Positions 1 through 12,233 of a stretch of DNA of 34,700 bases are shown here, one piece after another. The DNA lies in the NCBI GenBank assembly GCA_003022565.1, contig PXTN01000128.1, positions 1 to 34,700 of the forward strand, given 5' to 3'. This DNA is from Bacteroidetes bacterium QS_3_64_15 (GTDB lineage: Bacteria > Bacteroidota > Rhodothermia > Rhodothermales > Salinibacteraceae). Below the pieces are notes generated by a model. That model was not told the origin of the DNA. It saw nothing but the letters and a program-made list of their open reading frames with translations, and searched no databases. Numbering within the stretch: position 1 is the stretch's first letter; each line of letters opens with the position of its first letter. Made by a program: the position numbers and the translations under genes.

Positions 1-1017
1 CGCCGCCCCGAACCAGGGGCCGTCTAGCTCGGCCTCGTAGATGCGAGAGGCACGGTCGGCGTCGTCGGAGTCGATAACGAAGTAGACGTGATGCGGATTG
101 CCGTCCGGCTCGGTGCTCAGGCCCTCCACCTTGCCCGTAAACGGCGTTCCATCCTCGCCGAACAGCTCTGCCCAGCGTGTTTCCCCGTCGGGGCCGATGA
201 TGCCGAGGACCGAGCCGACGATCTCGTCGGTCTCCTCGTTCTCGGCGGAGGCGGAGAACAGGGTGACGCCGTCCACAAACTCGGCGTCGGAGAAGGTGAG
301 GCGCACGTTGTGAAGCGTGCCCAGATTGTACTGCACCACGTTGGTGACGGGCGGCGGGGGCGTGCCCGTCGGGTCGTTGAGGTAGGCCCAGAGGTCGGAC
401 CAGCGGACGTCGCCGGTGGCATCGATGGGCTGCAGGTCGCCGTGGGGCTCCGCGTTGCCGCGCTGAAGGAGGCGCAGCCGATCGTCGTCCACGAAGACGG
501 CCCCTTCCACGTTGAGGCCACTGCCGGCAAAGTCGCGGTTCTGGCGCAGCATGCCGTGAAACGCGGGCGTTTCGACGAGGGCCGTATCCGGGAGACCGTC
601 ATGATCTTTGTCGCGCCAATCCACAGTGATGATCCACTCACGCGTCTTGTGCGAGCCGGAGCCGAAGGCAACGAGGAGTTCGCCCCCGCTCCGCGGATCG
701 CAGGCGCACGCCTCCAGGTCGAGTTTATACTCGTGGTTGTCGCGCTCAAACTCGTGCACCCGAGCGCCGTCGGGGGCAGGGGGAAGCGGCACCCCGCGCA
801 CGTGGTGGTCGTCCGGATCCACGAGGCCCAGAAAGTTGGCGTCGTCCTGCACGAGCGCGAACCGGTCCACCAGGTGGACAAGGCCCGACGCGGCGCGCAC
901 GTGGTCCGGGCGGCTCTCCGCCTCAGGATGGGCTTCATTGTCATACGTCAGCGGCGAGGAGCGGATCACGTGCGCCGCAAGGCGGTCGTCCTCGTGCGCG
1001 CCAAGTCGTTGGGGCAT
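1..1017 (-). CDS. DUF6929-like protein, 3' end cut by window edge
   Basis: An open minus-strand frame of 339 codons starts at ATG 1015-1017 and runs off the left edge without a stop. The start reads MPQRLGAHEDDRLAAHV. A typical stretch follows, AASGLVHLVDRFALVQDDAN, and later SGLNVEGAVF and LRLLQRGN. Such alternating short strands suggest a beta-propeller-like or esterase-like fold, and the pattern resembles the DUF6929 family of Bacteroidota. No signal peptide is visible. The alternative frames over this DNA are rich in Arg, Pro and Ser and look like shadows, while this one has a natural acidic halophile composition. It lies 150 bp downstream of gyrB on the same strand and may be read through from it. 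The family assignment comes from memory of the pattern; the function is unknown. Confidence 0.72.
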   Translation of the reverse strand, partial: MPQRLGAHEDDRLAAHVIRSSPLTYDNEAHPEAESRPDHVRAASGLVHLVDRFALVQDDANFLGLVDPDDHHVRGVPLPPAPDGARVHEFERDNHEYKLDLEACACDPRSGGELLVAFGSGSHKTREWIITVDWRDKDHDGLPDTALVETPAFHGMLRQNRDFAGSGLNVEGAVFVDDDRLRLLQRGNAEPHGDLQPIDATGDVRWSDLWAYLNDPTGTPPPPVTNVVQYNLGTLHNVRLTFSDAEFVDGVTLFSASAENEETDEIVGSVLGIIGPDGETRWAELFGEDGTPFTGKVEGLSTEPDGNPHHVYFVIDSDDADRASRIYEAELDGPWFGAA

Positions 1018-1167
1018 GGGAAGCTGCGTGTAGCGTGATGGCACAGAACAGAATTGGAAGGCGACCGCTCCGGTTCAGGGCAGGCGCCCGACGCCCTGCG
1101 GGCCGATGAAAAGAGGAAGGGTCTCCACAACTCCGCATTCCGAATTCCCAACTCCACATTCCTCCGG

Positions 1168-5091
<3,924 letters not shown>

Positions 5092-5201
5092 GGCCCATCG
5101 GACGCCTCCCTATCCGTCTCCGTCGGAGGTGAAGCGTCCCCCACGCAGCCCCGAAGGACTTGGGGCCCATCGGACGCCTCCCTATCCGTCTCCGTCGGAG
5201 G
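5092..5201. repeat. 38-bp perfect direct repeat, two copies 72 bp apart
   Basis: Copy 1 is 5092-5129 and copy 2 is 5164-5201, identical over 38 bp (starting GGCCCATCGGACGCCTCCCT and ending GTCTCCGTCGGAGG). The right part contains the small inverted repeat CTCC-GTC-GGAG. Copy 2 covers the stop codon (TAG, 5182-5184) and last codons of the neighbouring leftward gene, so copy 1 looks like a partial duplication of that gene's 3' end, or both are copies of a dispersed element. Confidence 0.85.
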
Positions 5202-5727
5202 GCTCCCCCCCTGGCCCGACCGACACCTCGTGCCGCGTCCACACGACGAAGCTGAGGCCCCGCTCCAGCACGTCCGACAGGTGAGGCCCGTCGGCCGCGG
5301 CGGGGGCCGTGTCCAGAAACTGGTCGATCTCGTCGTGGGTCTTGCGCGCCTCTTCTACCAGCGCCTCCGACACTGCCGGGTAGAGACTCAGCAGGTGCTG
5401 GTGCATGGCCTTCGTGAGCCGCTCGGCGCGGCGCAGCTTCAGAAGCAGGTCGAAGTGGCGAACCGCGTGCGGCAGCGGCCCGTCGTCCTGCTGCAGGGGA
5501 ACGCGACTCAGCGCACCCTGCATGAGCAGGTCCATGAGCGCTCGGCCCGAGCTGCGCAGGCGGAGGGCGGCCCGGTTGGCGGGCTCCTGCGCCGAGGGAT
5601 CGTTGCCGGCCCGGCGCTCCGCCACCGACTTGCGGACCCTCGCGGCGGTCGACAAGGTGGCCAGCAGTGTCATGGATTCCAACACGGCGGCGGAGTCGGG
5701 CTGCTCGTCAGGAGTTGGCTTGCTCAT
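5182..5727 (-). CDS. Hypothetical helical protein
   Basis: A 181-residue protein that I do not recognise. I start at ATG 5725-5727 (MSKPTPDEQPDSAAVLESM); an upstream extension of 38 residues with mixed hydrophobic and Trp/Phe-rich content does not look coded. The composition from residue 13 to 155 is strongly helical (Ala, Leu, Arg, Glu) with heptad-like spacing, for example LLLKLRRAERLTKAMHQHLL. There is no signal peptide or membrane segment. The C-terminus is Gly/Asp-rich (VGPGGEPSDGDG), and its last codons fall inside copy 2 of the 38-bp repeat, so the tail may be repeat-derived. It lies between gyrB and the CBS-domain gene on the same strand, but the gaps are too large to argue for a tight operon. 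Confidence 0.7.
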   Translation of the reverse strand: MSKPTPDEQPDSAAVLESMTLLATLSTAARVRKSVAERRAGNDPSAQEPANRAALRLRSSGRALMDLLMQGALSRVPLQQDDGPLPHAVRHFDLLLKLRRAERLTKAMHQHLLSLYPAVSEALVEEARKTHDEIDQFLDTAPAAADGPHLSDVLERGLSFVVWTRHEVSVGPGGEPSDGDG

Positions 5728-5837
5728 GAAGAGATCGACTCGAAACGAATGAACACAGATCGGTAACAGCGTGAGGCGTGAACCGTGAAGGCGTGAGAGA
5801 AAGGTTGCCCAATCAGACCGCTTCTCCAGATTCCACA

Positions 5838-5862
5838 TCACGCATCACTCATCACGCATCAC
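5838..5862. repeat. Two copies of TCACGCATCAC, intergenic repeat family
   Basis: The 11-mer TCACGCATCAC occurs at 5838-5848 and again at 5852-5862, in the spacer between the helical protein gene and the CBS-domain gene. Related motifs on the other strand (GTGAGGCGTGA, GTGAAGGCGTGAG) lie at about 5771-5797, so the spacer can fold into imperfect stems. The same core recurs at 18215-18281. Confidence 0.75.
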
Positions 5863-5925
5863 AACCCTCTTCTCGCCAGGCAGAATTGCGCCGGCGCGCT
5901 TGGTACGTCCGGATCCACCCCGTCT

Positions 5926-6585
5926 CTACACTTCGAGATACCGCACAAATTCCTCGACGAGCTCTTCCAGCTCGCTATCCTCTTCGCCGAAGGCCGCCAC
6001 GACATGGTAGCCGTGGTGTTCGAGGACGTGCCGGACGCGGGAGGTATCCTTCACGTTGAGCTTGAGGGTGACCCGTATGTTCTCCGTCGAATCGGTGGGG
6101 AGCTCGGACGCGACGGCGAGCACTTTCGCGTCGTTCTGCTCAATGACGTGGATAAGCTTGGCAAGAGCGTAGTCGCGCGAGTCGACTTCGAGTGCCAAAA
6201 TGGCCCCACTCTGCCGGGTGGACAGCATCTGCGCGAACCGGTCGAAGATGTCGTGGCGGCGGAGCACGCCCAGAAACTCCCCATCGCTGTTGGCCACCGG
6301 CACCGTGCTGAGGTCGTGCTCAACCATGGTGCGGGCCGCGTCAAAGATGTGCGCCTCCGGCGGCACGCTCACGGGCCGTCCAATGAGGAGCGAGTCGACC
6401 GGCGAGCCGGGACCCTCGGCATCCATGAGGCGATCTTCGGAGATGACCCCGGCGAGACGACCGTTGTCCTCAACCACCGGAAGATGACGCACGTGATGCT
6501 CCATGAGCAGCCCGAGGGCGTCCTCTACGGTGTCGGAGGTCTGGAGGGCGGGGGTGGTGGAATGGATGGCGTCGCGTACTTTCAT
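5926..6585 (-). CDS. Two-CBS-domain protein with ACT-like C-terminus
   Basis: A 219-residue cytoplasmic protein. I start at ATG 6583-6585 (MKVRDAIHSTTPALQTSDTV), where the first CBS domain begins; the upstream extension is Cys/His-rich and unlike the family. CBS1 spans about residues 4-58 (VEDALGLLMEHHVRHLPVVE, LAGVISEDRLM). CBS2 spans about 65-122 (IFDAARTMVEHDLSTVPVAN, FLGVLRRHDIFDRF). Residues about 128-205 look like an ACT or similar alpha/beta regulatory domain (GAILALEVDSRDYALAKLIH). The arrangement recalls the AcuB-like CBS-CBS-ACT group, which binds nucleotides and regulates partners, but no partner is evident. The protein ends in an acidic helix. It is 151 bp downstream of hflX on the same strand. 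Confidence 0.88.
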   Translation of the reverse strand: MKVRDAIHSTTPALQTSDTVEDALGLLMEHHVRHLPVVEDNGRLAGVISEDRLMDAEGPGSPVDSLLIGRPVSVPPEAHIFDAARTMVEHDLSTVPVANSDGEFLGVLRRHDIFDRFAQMLSTRQSGAILALEVDSRDYALAKLIHVIEQNDAKVLAVASELPTDSTENIRVTLKLNVKDTSRVRHVLEHHGYHVVAAFGEEDSELEELVEEFVRYLEV

Positions 6586-6736
6586 AACGTCACGGACTTG
6601 GAGTGGGGACACGTGATGGAGGCACAAACACAACGCTCGCCAGAGTCGTTCTGGTGCAAGGGCCGTGCCGAGGTGCACAGCATGTCACAATCGCAGTCAG
6701 GCCCTGCCGCCCTAGCAGAGGGTCGGGCGCCCCTCC

Positions 6737-8107
6737 TTACGCCTCCGGCACGGGGGTTTCATCATCGACCGGCCGGAGTGCCCCGAAGGAATCAAGGGCT
6801 TCGCGGAGCCGGGCGTCGTTGCGCGGCGCGGTGCGGAAATGCATGCGCGCAACGGCCTGAGCCTCCTCCGCTTCTCCGTTGAGGGGCACGTCTGTGGCTC
6901 CGTTCTCGGCGTACATGTACTCCTCATCGATCACGTCGGCGAGCCGATGCACCCGTGCGATGGCCTCCGGTTCGGACACCGGAATGTACGCCACACGCTC
7001 CACGTAGTCCTGCTCGATGAGGGCAAGCAGGTCCTTCTTCAGCGTTTCGAGGCCGATGCCGCGGAGCGCCGAAATGAAGACGGCGTCCGGATGGTTGCGA
7101 CGGAGGCGTCGGAGTAGGGTTCGGTCTTCAAGGGCGTCGATCTTGTTAAACACCACGAGGGTTGGCTTGCCCCGTGCGTCCAGGTCGCCCAGGGTTTCGG
7201 AGACGACCTGCATCTGCTCCTCGTAGTTTGGATGCGTCACGTCCACGACGTGGACGAGCGCGTCGCTCTCGCGCACCTCGTCGAGCGTGCTCTTAAAGCT
7301 CTCAATGAGCCGGTGGGGGAGTTTTCGGATAAACCCGACCGTGTCGGACATCAGCACCTCCTTGTTCGTATCGAGCTCGACGGTGCGGGTCGTGGCATCG
7401 AGCGTGGCAAAGAGGCGGTCTTCCGCGAAGAGATCCTCGTCGGCCAGGGCGTTGAGGAGGGTCGACTTGCCCGCATTCGTGTATCCTACGAGCGAGACCG
7501 TGGTGTGGGTGTCACGCCCTTTGCGCTGGGTCGTACGCTGCTGGTCGATCTTGTCCAGTTTCTCCCGCAGCTTCGCCATGCGCTTGTCGATGAGGCGGCG
7601 ATCCGTCTCGATCTGCTTCTCGCCGGGTCCCTTCGTGCCGATGCCCCCCTCCTGCCGCGAGAGGTGGGTCCAGCGCCGGGTGAGCCGCGAGCGGAGGTAG
7701 TCGAGCTGCGCGAGTTCGACCTGCGTCTTGGCGGCTCGGGTCTGGGCGCGACTGGCGAAGATATCCAAGATGAGGCCCGAGCGGTCGAGCAGCTTACAGT
7801 CAATTTGTTCCTCGATGTTTTTGACCTGCACGGGCGTAAGTTCGTCGTCGAAGATCACGAGGTCCGAATCACGCTTCTTCGTGAGACGCCCGAGTTCGTT
7901 GACCTTGCCGGAGCCAATGAAAGTCGCCGGATCGGGACTGTTGAGCGACTGCGTCATGCGATCGGTCACTTCGGCCCCGGCCGTGCGGGCCAAGTGCTCC
8001 AGCTCGTCGAGGTGATCGCGCACCTCCCAGCGCGACTGCTGAGGGGTGATGACTCCGACAATGATGGCGGTTTCTGCGTCTTCGGTTTTCTTTTCAGGGG
8101 TAAACAA
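6737..8107 (-). CDS. hflX: GTPase HflX
   Basis: A 456-residue ribosome-associated GTPase; family members bind the 50S subunit and split stalled or stress-inactivated ribosomes. The N-terminal HflX domain covers about residues 14-195, including PATFIGSGKVNELG, the glycine-rich linker GGIGTKGPGEKQIETDRR and a coiled segment near 176-192. The G domain follows: G1 GYTNAGKST (208-216), G2 around LFATLDATTR, G3 DTVGF (255-259), G4 NKID (321-324) and G5 SA after VFI. The C-terminal extension is acidic. The start is ATG at 8105-8107 (MFTPEKKTEDAET); no Shine-Dalgarno sequence is seen. The length is at the upper end for HflX, which is common in Bacteroidota. The next gene downstream on the strand encodes the CBS protein. 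Confidence 0.96.
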   Translation of the reverse strand: MFTPEKKTEDAETAIIVGVITPQQSRWEVRDHLDELEHLARTAGAEVTDRMTQSLNSPDPATFIGSGKVNELGRLTKKRDSDLVIFDDELTPVQVKNIEEQIDCKLLDRSGLILDIFASRAQTRAAKTQVELAQLDYLRSRLTRRWTHLSRQEGGIGTKGPGEKQIETDRRLIDKRMAKLREKLDKIDQQRTTQRKGRDTHTTVSLVGYTNAGKSTLLNALADEDLFAEDRLFATLDATTRTVELDTNKEVLMSDTVGFIRKLPHRLIESFKSTLDEVRESDALVHVVDVTHPNYEEQMQVVSETLGDLDARGKPTLVVFNKIDALEDRTLLRRLRRNHPDAVFISALRGIGLETLKKDLLALIEQDYVERVAYIPVSEPEAIARVHRLADVIDEEYMYAENGATDVPLNGEAEEAQAVARMHFRTAPRNDARLREALDSFGALRPVDDETPVPEA

Positions 8108-8288
8108 TGCGGCGGACGCAACTTATTCAGGAAGAACGCGAACACGGGCCCCGACGGCGGTCAGGGAGCCGGAGAGCGGGGCTTCAGTTCAACCAAAATG
8201 CACACGGTTGTACCGGTCTCCAAGCGAGATTGTTGCATCCCGTAGCCGTCTGGCCCCCCACGGTTCCGAGAAAACGATCGTGGCAGAG

Positions 8289-8891
8289 CTACGACAGGTC
8301 GATCCGATCATCCAGAGAACCGAGCGCCTCTTCGCTGACGTCCTCGTCCGGCACCGAGAAGCGGGCCCCAAGTTTCCGTTCAATGACCTCATGGACGGCC
8401 GTCGCGTGGGCCTTCGGCACCGGCAGGTCGAGGCGGCGGCGCGTCCCCTGAGGTCCCCGGTAGAAGAGGACGACGTGGGGGCGCCCCTGTCGCGTAGTGG
8501 TAAAGTAATCGATGACCTGTCCCCACAGTACGGTCCGGTGCATCCGGCTCAGGTCGTGGACGATGCCGTACTCAGTGACGACGACTGTCCGGAGCATCCA
8601 CGTTGCCGCGAGCCAGAAGAGTCCTCCGGCGGGATACCCGACAAGCAGAGCAGTCGGGACCGAGCGGCCGGTCAGCCAGGCGTGCCCAAACCCACCCGCG
8701 ACGAGCAGGAGGAAGAGCACGGGGCCCAAGAGCGGGCGGACGAGGACGCCCGGCCGTCGCCAGGCGAGCACGGAACGGCGCAGGCGCACCCGGCCCATGA
8801 GGGCCGCGAGCATGGAAAGGGCCGTGATCCCGACGAAGGCCGACAGGGCCGCGCGATGCAGGATCGGAACCAGGTCGGCAGCAGACGGCAT
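8289..8891 (-). CDS. Small membrane protein with PH-like C-terminal region
   Basis: A 200-residue protein with three predicted membrane helices at about residues 9-31, 50-73 and 79-104. A soluble C-terminal region follows (TEYGIVHDLSRMHRTVLWGQ, then DYFTTTRQGRPHVVLFYRG), whose strand pattern and basic loops resemble bacterial PH-like domains found behind membrane helices. No catalytic motif is visible. It starts at ATG 8889-8891, 74 bp after the end of the BatA-type gene, so the two are likely co-transcribed, and it may work at the same membrane. The name is a description only; the family is uncertain. Confidence 0.78.
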   Translation of the reverse strand: MPSAADLVPILHRAALSAFVGITALSMLAALMGRVRLRRSVLAWRRPGVLVRPLLGPVLFLLLVAGGFGHAWLTGRSVPTALLVGYPAGGLFWLAATWMLRTVVVTEYGIVHDLSRMHRTVLWGQVIDYFTTTRQGRPHVVLFYRGPQGTRRRLDLPVPKAHATAVHEVIERKLGARFSVPDEDVSEEALGSLDDRIDLS

Positions 8892-8965
8892 TCCCGACGC
8901 AAAAACCTACAAATCCAGGGACGAGGACGACAGAAGAGAAGGCGCTCCGCCCTGAAACACCCCCC

Positions 8966-11077
8966 TCAGGACGATACCGTTTCGGGGGTCCACTGGCTGG
9001 CGATGAGCATCTCCACTGCAAGGCAGACCAACGCCAGGAGCAGAAAGACGTTCCAGATTTCCGTGCCGGCCCGCTGGGTGCGGAGCGTCTCTGCGATCTC
9101 CTCATCCTCCGCCGCAGCCACTGTCTGGACCGGAGCCCCCGTGGTGGTTCGCAGCGTTTCCGAGACCTCGGCGGGCGAGGCAGCCCGGAGGTCCGATTCG
9201 GCAGGATCCACGTTTACGGCGACGCGCCGGACCTGCGTGGTTCCGGCCTGCACGTCGTAGACACCAGGCTCCGTCAGGGTCGTCCCGATTTGCAGCAGGG
9301 TAGCCCCGAAGAGGGTTCGCTGCTCGGGGGTCACCTCGATGCCGCCGGGTCTCCGCAGGCGGAGCGACGCGTCCGGGGCCACCCCCGTCACCCGCAGCTC
9401 GGCAGGCCGCCCCGCCACTAGCTGCTCGCCGGCCACCGAGGTGCTTGCAGAGAGGTAGTACACCGACCGGTAGAGGAGCGGCACAAACAGACCGTGGACG
9501 GGCAGCTCGCTCCAGTCCCGCGTGGGCGCTACGGCCGTCACGAGCAGCCGCCCCCCTCCGTGGCGCACCTCATGCAGGAATGGAAAGCCGTTCGAGAGCT
9601 CAATGAGGGTTTGTCCCGACTGCCCCGACGGGCGAAAATTCATGACGTAGTGGATGTCCGGCTGCTCCACCGAGGCGTCCTCGCGGCGACGCTCCTGACT
9701 GAACACGCCCTCGAAGAGCGGGTGTGCGAGGTCGACCCGATCGAACGACGCCACCGTGCGGTCGGCCGAGAGCGCACCGCTAAAGCCCCGAAAGGACCCG
9801 GCATCGAGGGCCCCGAACAGGGCGTTGTAGTCCTCCGGACGCGCCTGGGCGTTGGGAAAGAGCAGGAGGCCCCCGCCACGGTCGACGTACCGGGTGAGGG
9901 CATCCACCTCGCCGCTCGACAGCGAGCGCGGTCCCGCGAGGAGCACCGCGTCGTACTGGCCGAGCTCCGCGGACGCCAGGGCGTTCTCCTCGATCGCCGT
10001 GGTACGGAAGGCGATCCGGCTCTCGATCATCTCGGACGAGAGGGCGAGGTCCAGGTATTTCGTTCGCTGTCCCTCGCCGCGCACCAGGAGGACGCGCCGC
10101 TCCTCCGGCACGTGCAGCGTGAAATGGTGGCGATCGTCGACCGGAACGTCGTCGTCTTCCGTCACGACGGCTCCGTCCAGCCAGCCTCGCGTCTGGGGCG
10201 TCGCCGTAAAGGAGACCGTCGTCTCCAGCCCCGGCTCCAGCGTCGCCGTGGCCTGCGCCACGCGGTCGCCCGCCAGGTATACGCTGGACACGTAGTCGTC
10301 GAGCGGTTCGGGGCCGTGATTGACGAGCGTAGCCTCCAGCTGCACCGGCTGGTCGACTTCCGCGATGCGGCTGGTCACCGTCACGTCCGTGATGGCGACA
10401 TTGGACTGCGTCCGCGTCTTCACCGGCAGCAGCTGCACCGAAACCCCGTCCGGCACCTTCGTTGCGACCGAGTCGCCCAGCGTGCTCGCCTGCAGGTCGC
10501 TCATCACGTACACCACCGTCCGCGGCGTATCCGACTGGCCGGCCGCCTCCACGATGGCCCGCGAGAGAGCGCTCGCTCCCGCCCGCGGCTCCAGATTGGC
10601 GAGCGCCTGCCGGACCACACCCACGTTTGAGACGGGATCGGGGCGGCTCTGGCCACCACGGGCCGTAGGCCAGAGCAGTACCTCGTCGCCCTCCTCCACC
10701 GTCTCCAGCACGCCCTCCGCCGTCCGCGTCGCCTGGTCAAAGTATGACCCGCCCTCCCCGTTCGCCGTCATCGAGAGGGAGTTGTCGACGACGAGCGCGT
10801 GGGTGGTGGGCACCGACGCGCCCATGCCGCCGAGATCGCTCGTGAGCGTGGGCTGGGCAAACGCCAGCACGAGGCAGGCGATGGCCAGCATCCGGAGGAG
10901 CAGGAGCAGCCACTCCTTGATGCGCACGCGCTGCACTGTCGACTCCTGCAGCTCCTTCACGAAGTCCAGCGAGCTAAACTCGACCGTGCGCGGCTGGCGC
11001 AAGTTGAAGAAGTGCAGAAACAGCGGGACGGCAACGGCCGCCAGGGCCAGCAGGGCGGCGGGATTCAAAAACGACAA
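8966..11077 (-). CDS. BatA domain / VWA membrane protein, TTG start
   Basis: A 703-residue inner-membrane protein. The N-terminus (SFLNPAALLALAAVAVPLFL) and the second membrane helix (about residues 55-75) form the typical BatA N-terminal domain. A von Willebrand A-like domain follows with the MIDAS-type motif DNSLS at residues 98-102 and VVYVMSDLQAS. After it come beta-rich segments and a ThuA/GATase-like part (YDAVLLAGPRSLSSGEVDAL, GGGLLLFPN). A final membrane helix lies at about 676-697. The start codon is TTG (11075-11077); it matches exactly where BatA family members begin, and there is no ATG nearby in frame. Family members are linked to aerotolerance and MoxR-associated chaperone systems; the specific role is not shown here. 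It lies downstream of the fasciclin gene. Confidence 0.88.
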   Translation of the reverse strand: MSFLNPAALLALAAVAVPLFLHFFNLRQPRTVEFSSLDFVKELQESTVQRVRIKEWLLLLLRMLAIACLVLAFAQPTLTSDLGGMGASVPTTHALVVDNSLSMTANGEGGSYFDQATRTAEGVLETVEEGDEVLLWPTARGGQSRPDPVSNVGVVRQALANLEPRAGASALSRAIVEAAGQSDTPRTVVYVMSDLQASTLGDSVATKVPDGVSVQLLPVKTRTQSNVAITDVTVTSRIAEVDQPVQLEATLVNHGPEPLDDYVSSVYLAGDRVAQATATLEPGLETTVSFTATPQTRGWLDGAVVTEDDDVPVDDRHHFTLHVPEERRVLLVRGEGQRTKYLDLALSSEMIESRIAFRTTAIEENALASAELGQYDAVLLAGPRSLSSGEVDALTRYVDRGGGLLLFPNAQARPEDYNALFGALDAGSFRGFSGALSADRTVASFDRVDLAHPLFEGVFSQERRREDASVEQPDIHYVMNFRPSGQSGQTLIELSNGFPFLHEVRHGGGRLLVTAVAPTRDWSELPVHGLFVPLLYRSVYYLSASTSVAGEQLVAGRPAELRVTGVAPDASLRLRRPGGIEVTPEQRTLFGATLLQIGTTLTEPGVYDVQAGTTQVRRVAVNVDPAESDLRAASPAEVSETLRTTTGAPVQTVAAAEDEEIAETLRTQRAGTEIWNVFLLLALVCLAVEMLIASQWTPETVSS

Positions 11078-11196
11078 GGCGCGGGCAGAATCGCGATCCG
11101 GAGACCAGTGCGCTCGATGCTACCGCATGGATCGGCACCGCGTTCCTCTGTTCCGAATCCTCGCCGGGAGCCCCGACGAAATGAGCCCCTCCCCTA

Positions 11197-12129
11197 CTAC
11201 GGCAGGAGCACCGCGTCGATGCCGTGGATGACGCCATTGTCTACCTCCACATCCGGAATCGTCACGCTGGCGTCCTCATCGTTAGGGTTGATCGTTACCG
11301 CATCCCCGCTCCGCACGACGGTCACGTCCGATCCCTCGAGCGTAGGCACATCGGTTTCTGACTCAGGGACGTCGGCCGCGAGGAAGACGCTGTCGAGAAC
11401 GTGGTACTGCAAGATCTCGTCGGCGTCGGACGGAATCTCGTCGCTCTCAATCTCGCCACTATCGTCGCCGTCGTAGGCGTCGAGGAGGGATTCGTTCGTC
11501 GGTGCAAAGATGGTTCGTCCATCGTTGGCCCCTGGACCCCGCAGGGCCCCCGCGAGGTCCGCCTCCCTCACCAGTTGCGCGAAGATCGTAAACCGGGGCG
11601 TAAGCGTCGCCCGATCCACGGCGTCGACGAGCAGATTGTCAATGACGTGCACAATTCCGTTCGAGGCCTCTGCATCGGCGTTTGTGACCGATGCCCGGTT
11701 CACCGTTACCCCTTCGTCCACTCCAATGGTGAGATCATCCCCAGCGAGGGGGGTCACCGTCTGCCCATCGCTGAGCTGGCCAGAGGTTACCTCTCCGTCT
11801 ACGACGTGATGCTGAACGACCTCAGTGATGACCTTCCGGTTGAGCGACGGATCAATGGCCGGAGAGAAGGCGTCGTCGGTGGGCGCGAAGACCGTGAAGG
11901 GACCATCGTTTTCCAGCGTACCCGCGAGTCCCGCCTCTTGCACCGCCCCTTCGAGCGAACTGAAGGCCGACACTTCCGCGACGTATTCCGCAATCGTGGG
12001 TGTTTGCGGGTTCGCATCGCCGAGATCGTCGTCCGTAAAGGCGTCGCAGCCGGTCGCTACGAGGGCGAACACCAGAAGGCCGATGCCGAGACGGCTCCAG
12101 CGGCGGAGTGCAGTAGCGAAATCTGTCAT
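11197..12129 (-). CDS. Fasciclin (FAS1) domain lipoprotein, two domains
   Basis: A 310-residue exported lipoprotein. I start at ATG 12127-12129 (MTDFATALRRWSRLG), which gives a basic N-terminus, a hydrophobic core and a lipobox ending ATGC at Cys28. The first FAS1 domain (about 45-172) has TIAEYVAEVSAFSSLEGAVQ, FTVFAPTDDAF and NGIVHVIDNLLV. The second (about 178-310) has FTIFAQLVREADLAGAL, TIFAPTNESLLDAY and GVIHGIDAVLLP. FAS1 domains mediate adhesion or ligand binding at the cell surface. The second domain contains an inserted acidic loop (DGDDSGEIESDE, 220-231) that matches an EF-hand calcium loop. The gene sits 104 bp downstream of the TonB-dependent receptor and may be co-expressed with it, though a shared role is only inference. 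Confidence 0.93.
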   Translation of the reverse strand: MTDFATALRRWSRLGIGLLVFALVATGCDAFTDDDLGDANPQTPTIAEYVAEVSAFSSLEGAVQEAGLAGTLENDGPFTVFAPTDDAFSPAIDPSLNRKVITEVVQHHVVDGEVTSGQLSDGQTVTPLAGDDLTIGVDEGVTVNRASVTNADAEASNGIVHVIDNLLVDAVDRATLTPRFTIFAQLVREADLAGALRGPGANDGRTIFAPTNESLLDAYDGDDSGEIESDEIPSDADEILQYHVLDSVFLAADVPESETDVPTLEGSDVTVVRSGDAVTINPNDEDASVTIPDVEVDNGVIHGIDAVLLP

Positions 12130-12233
12130 TGTCGAGAAGTAGGTCTCAATTCGAAAGCAGGTGGGGGAGTCGATCAGAATCGGTCGCCGTGAGGCAGAGG
12201 GCAGAGCCACCCCCTGCCCCCAGCGGGAGAGCC

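Noticed and set aside
88-1038. Long plus-strand frame (316 codons) over the left-edge gene
   Set aside because: Rich in Val, Arg and His with no recognisable motif; the minus-strand frame on the same DNA has a natural acidic composition and a family-like pattern.
1131-1141. 11-mer CTCCGCATTCC shared with 16542-16552, both intergenic
   Set aside because: The flanks do not match beyond the 11-mer, so chance cannot be excluded from this window alone.
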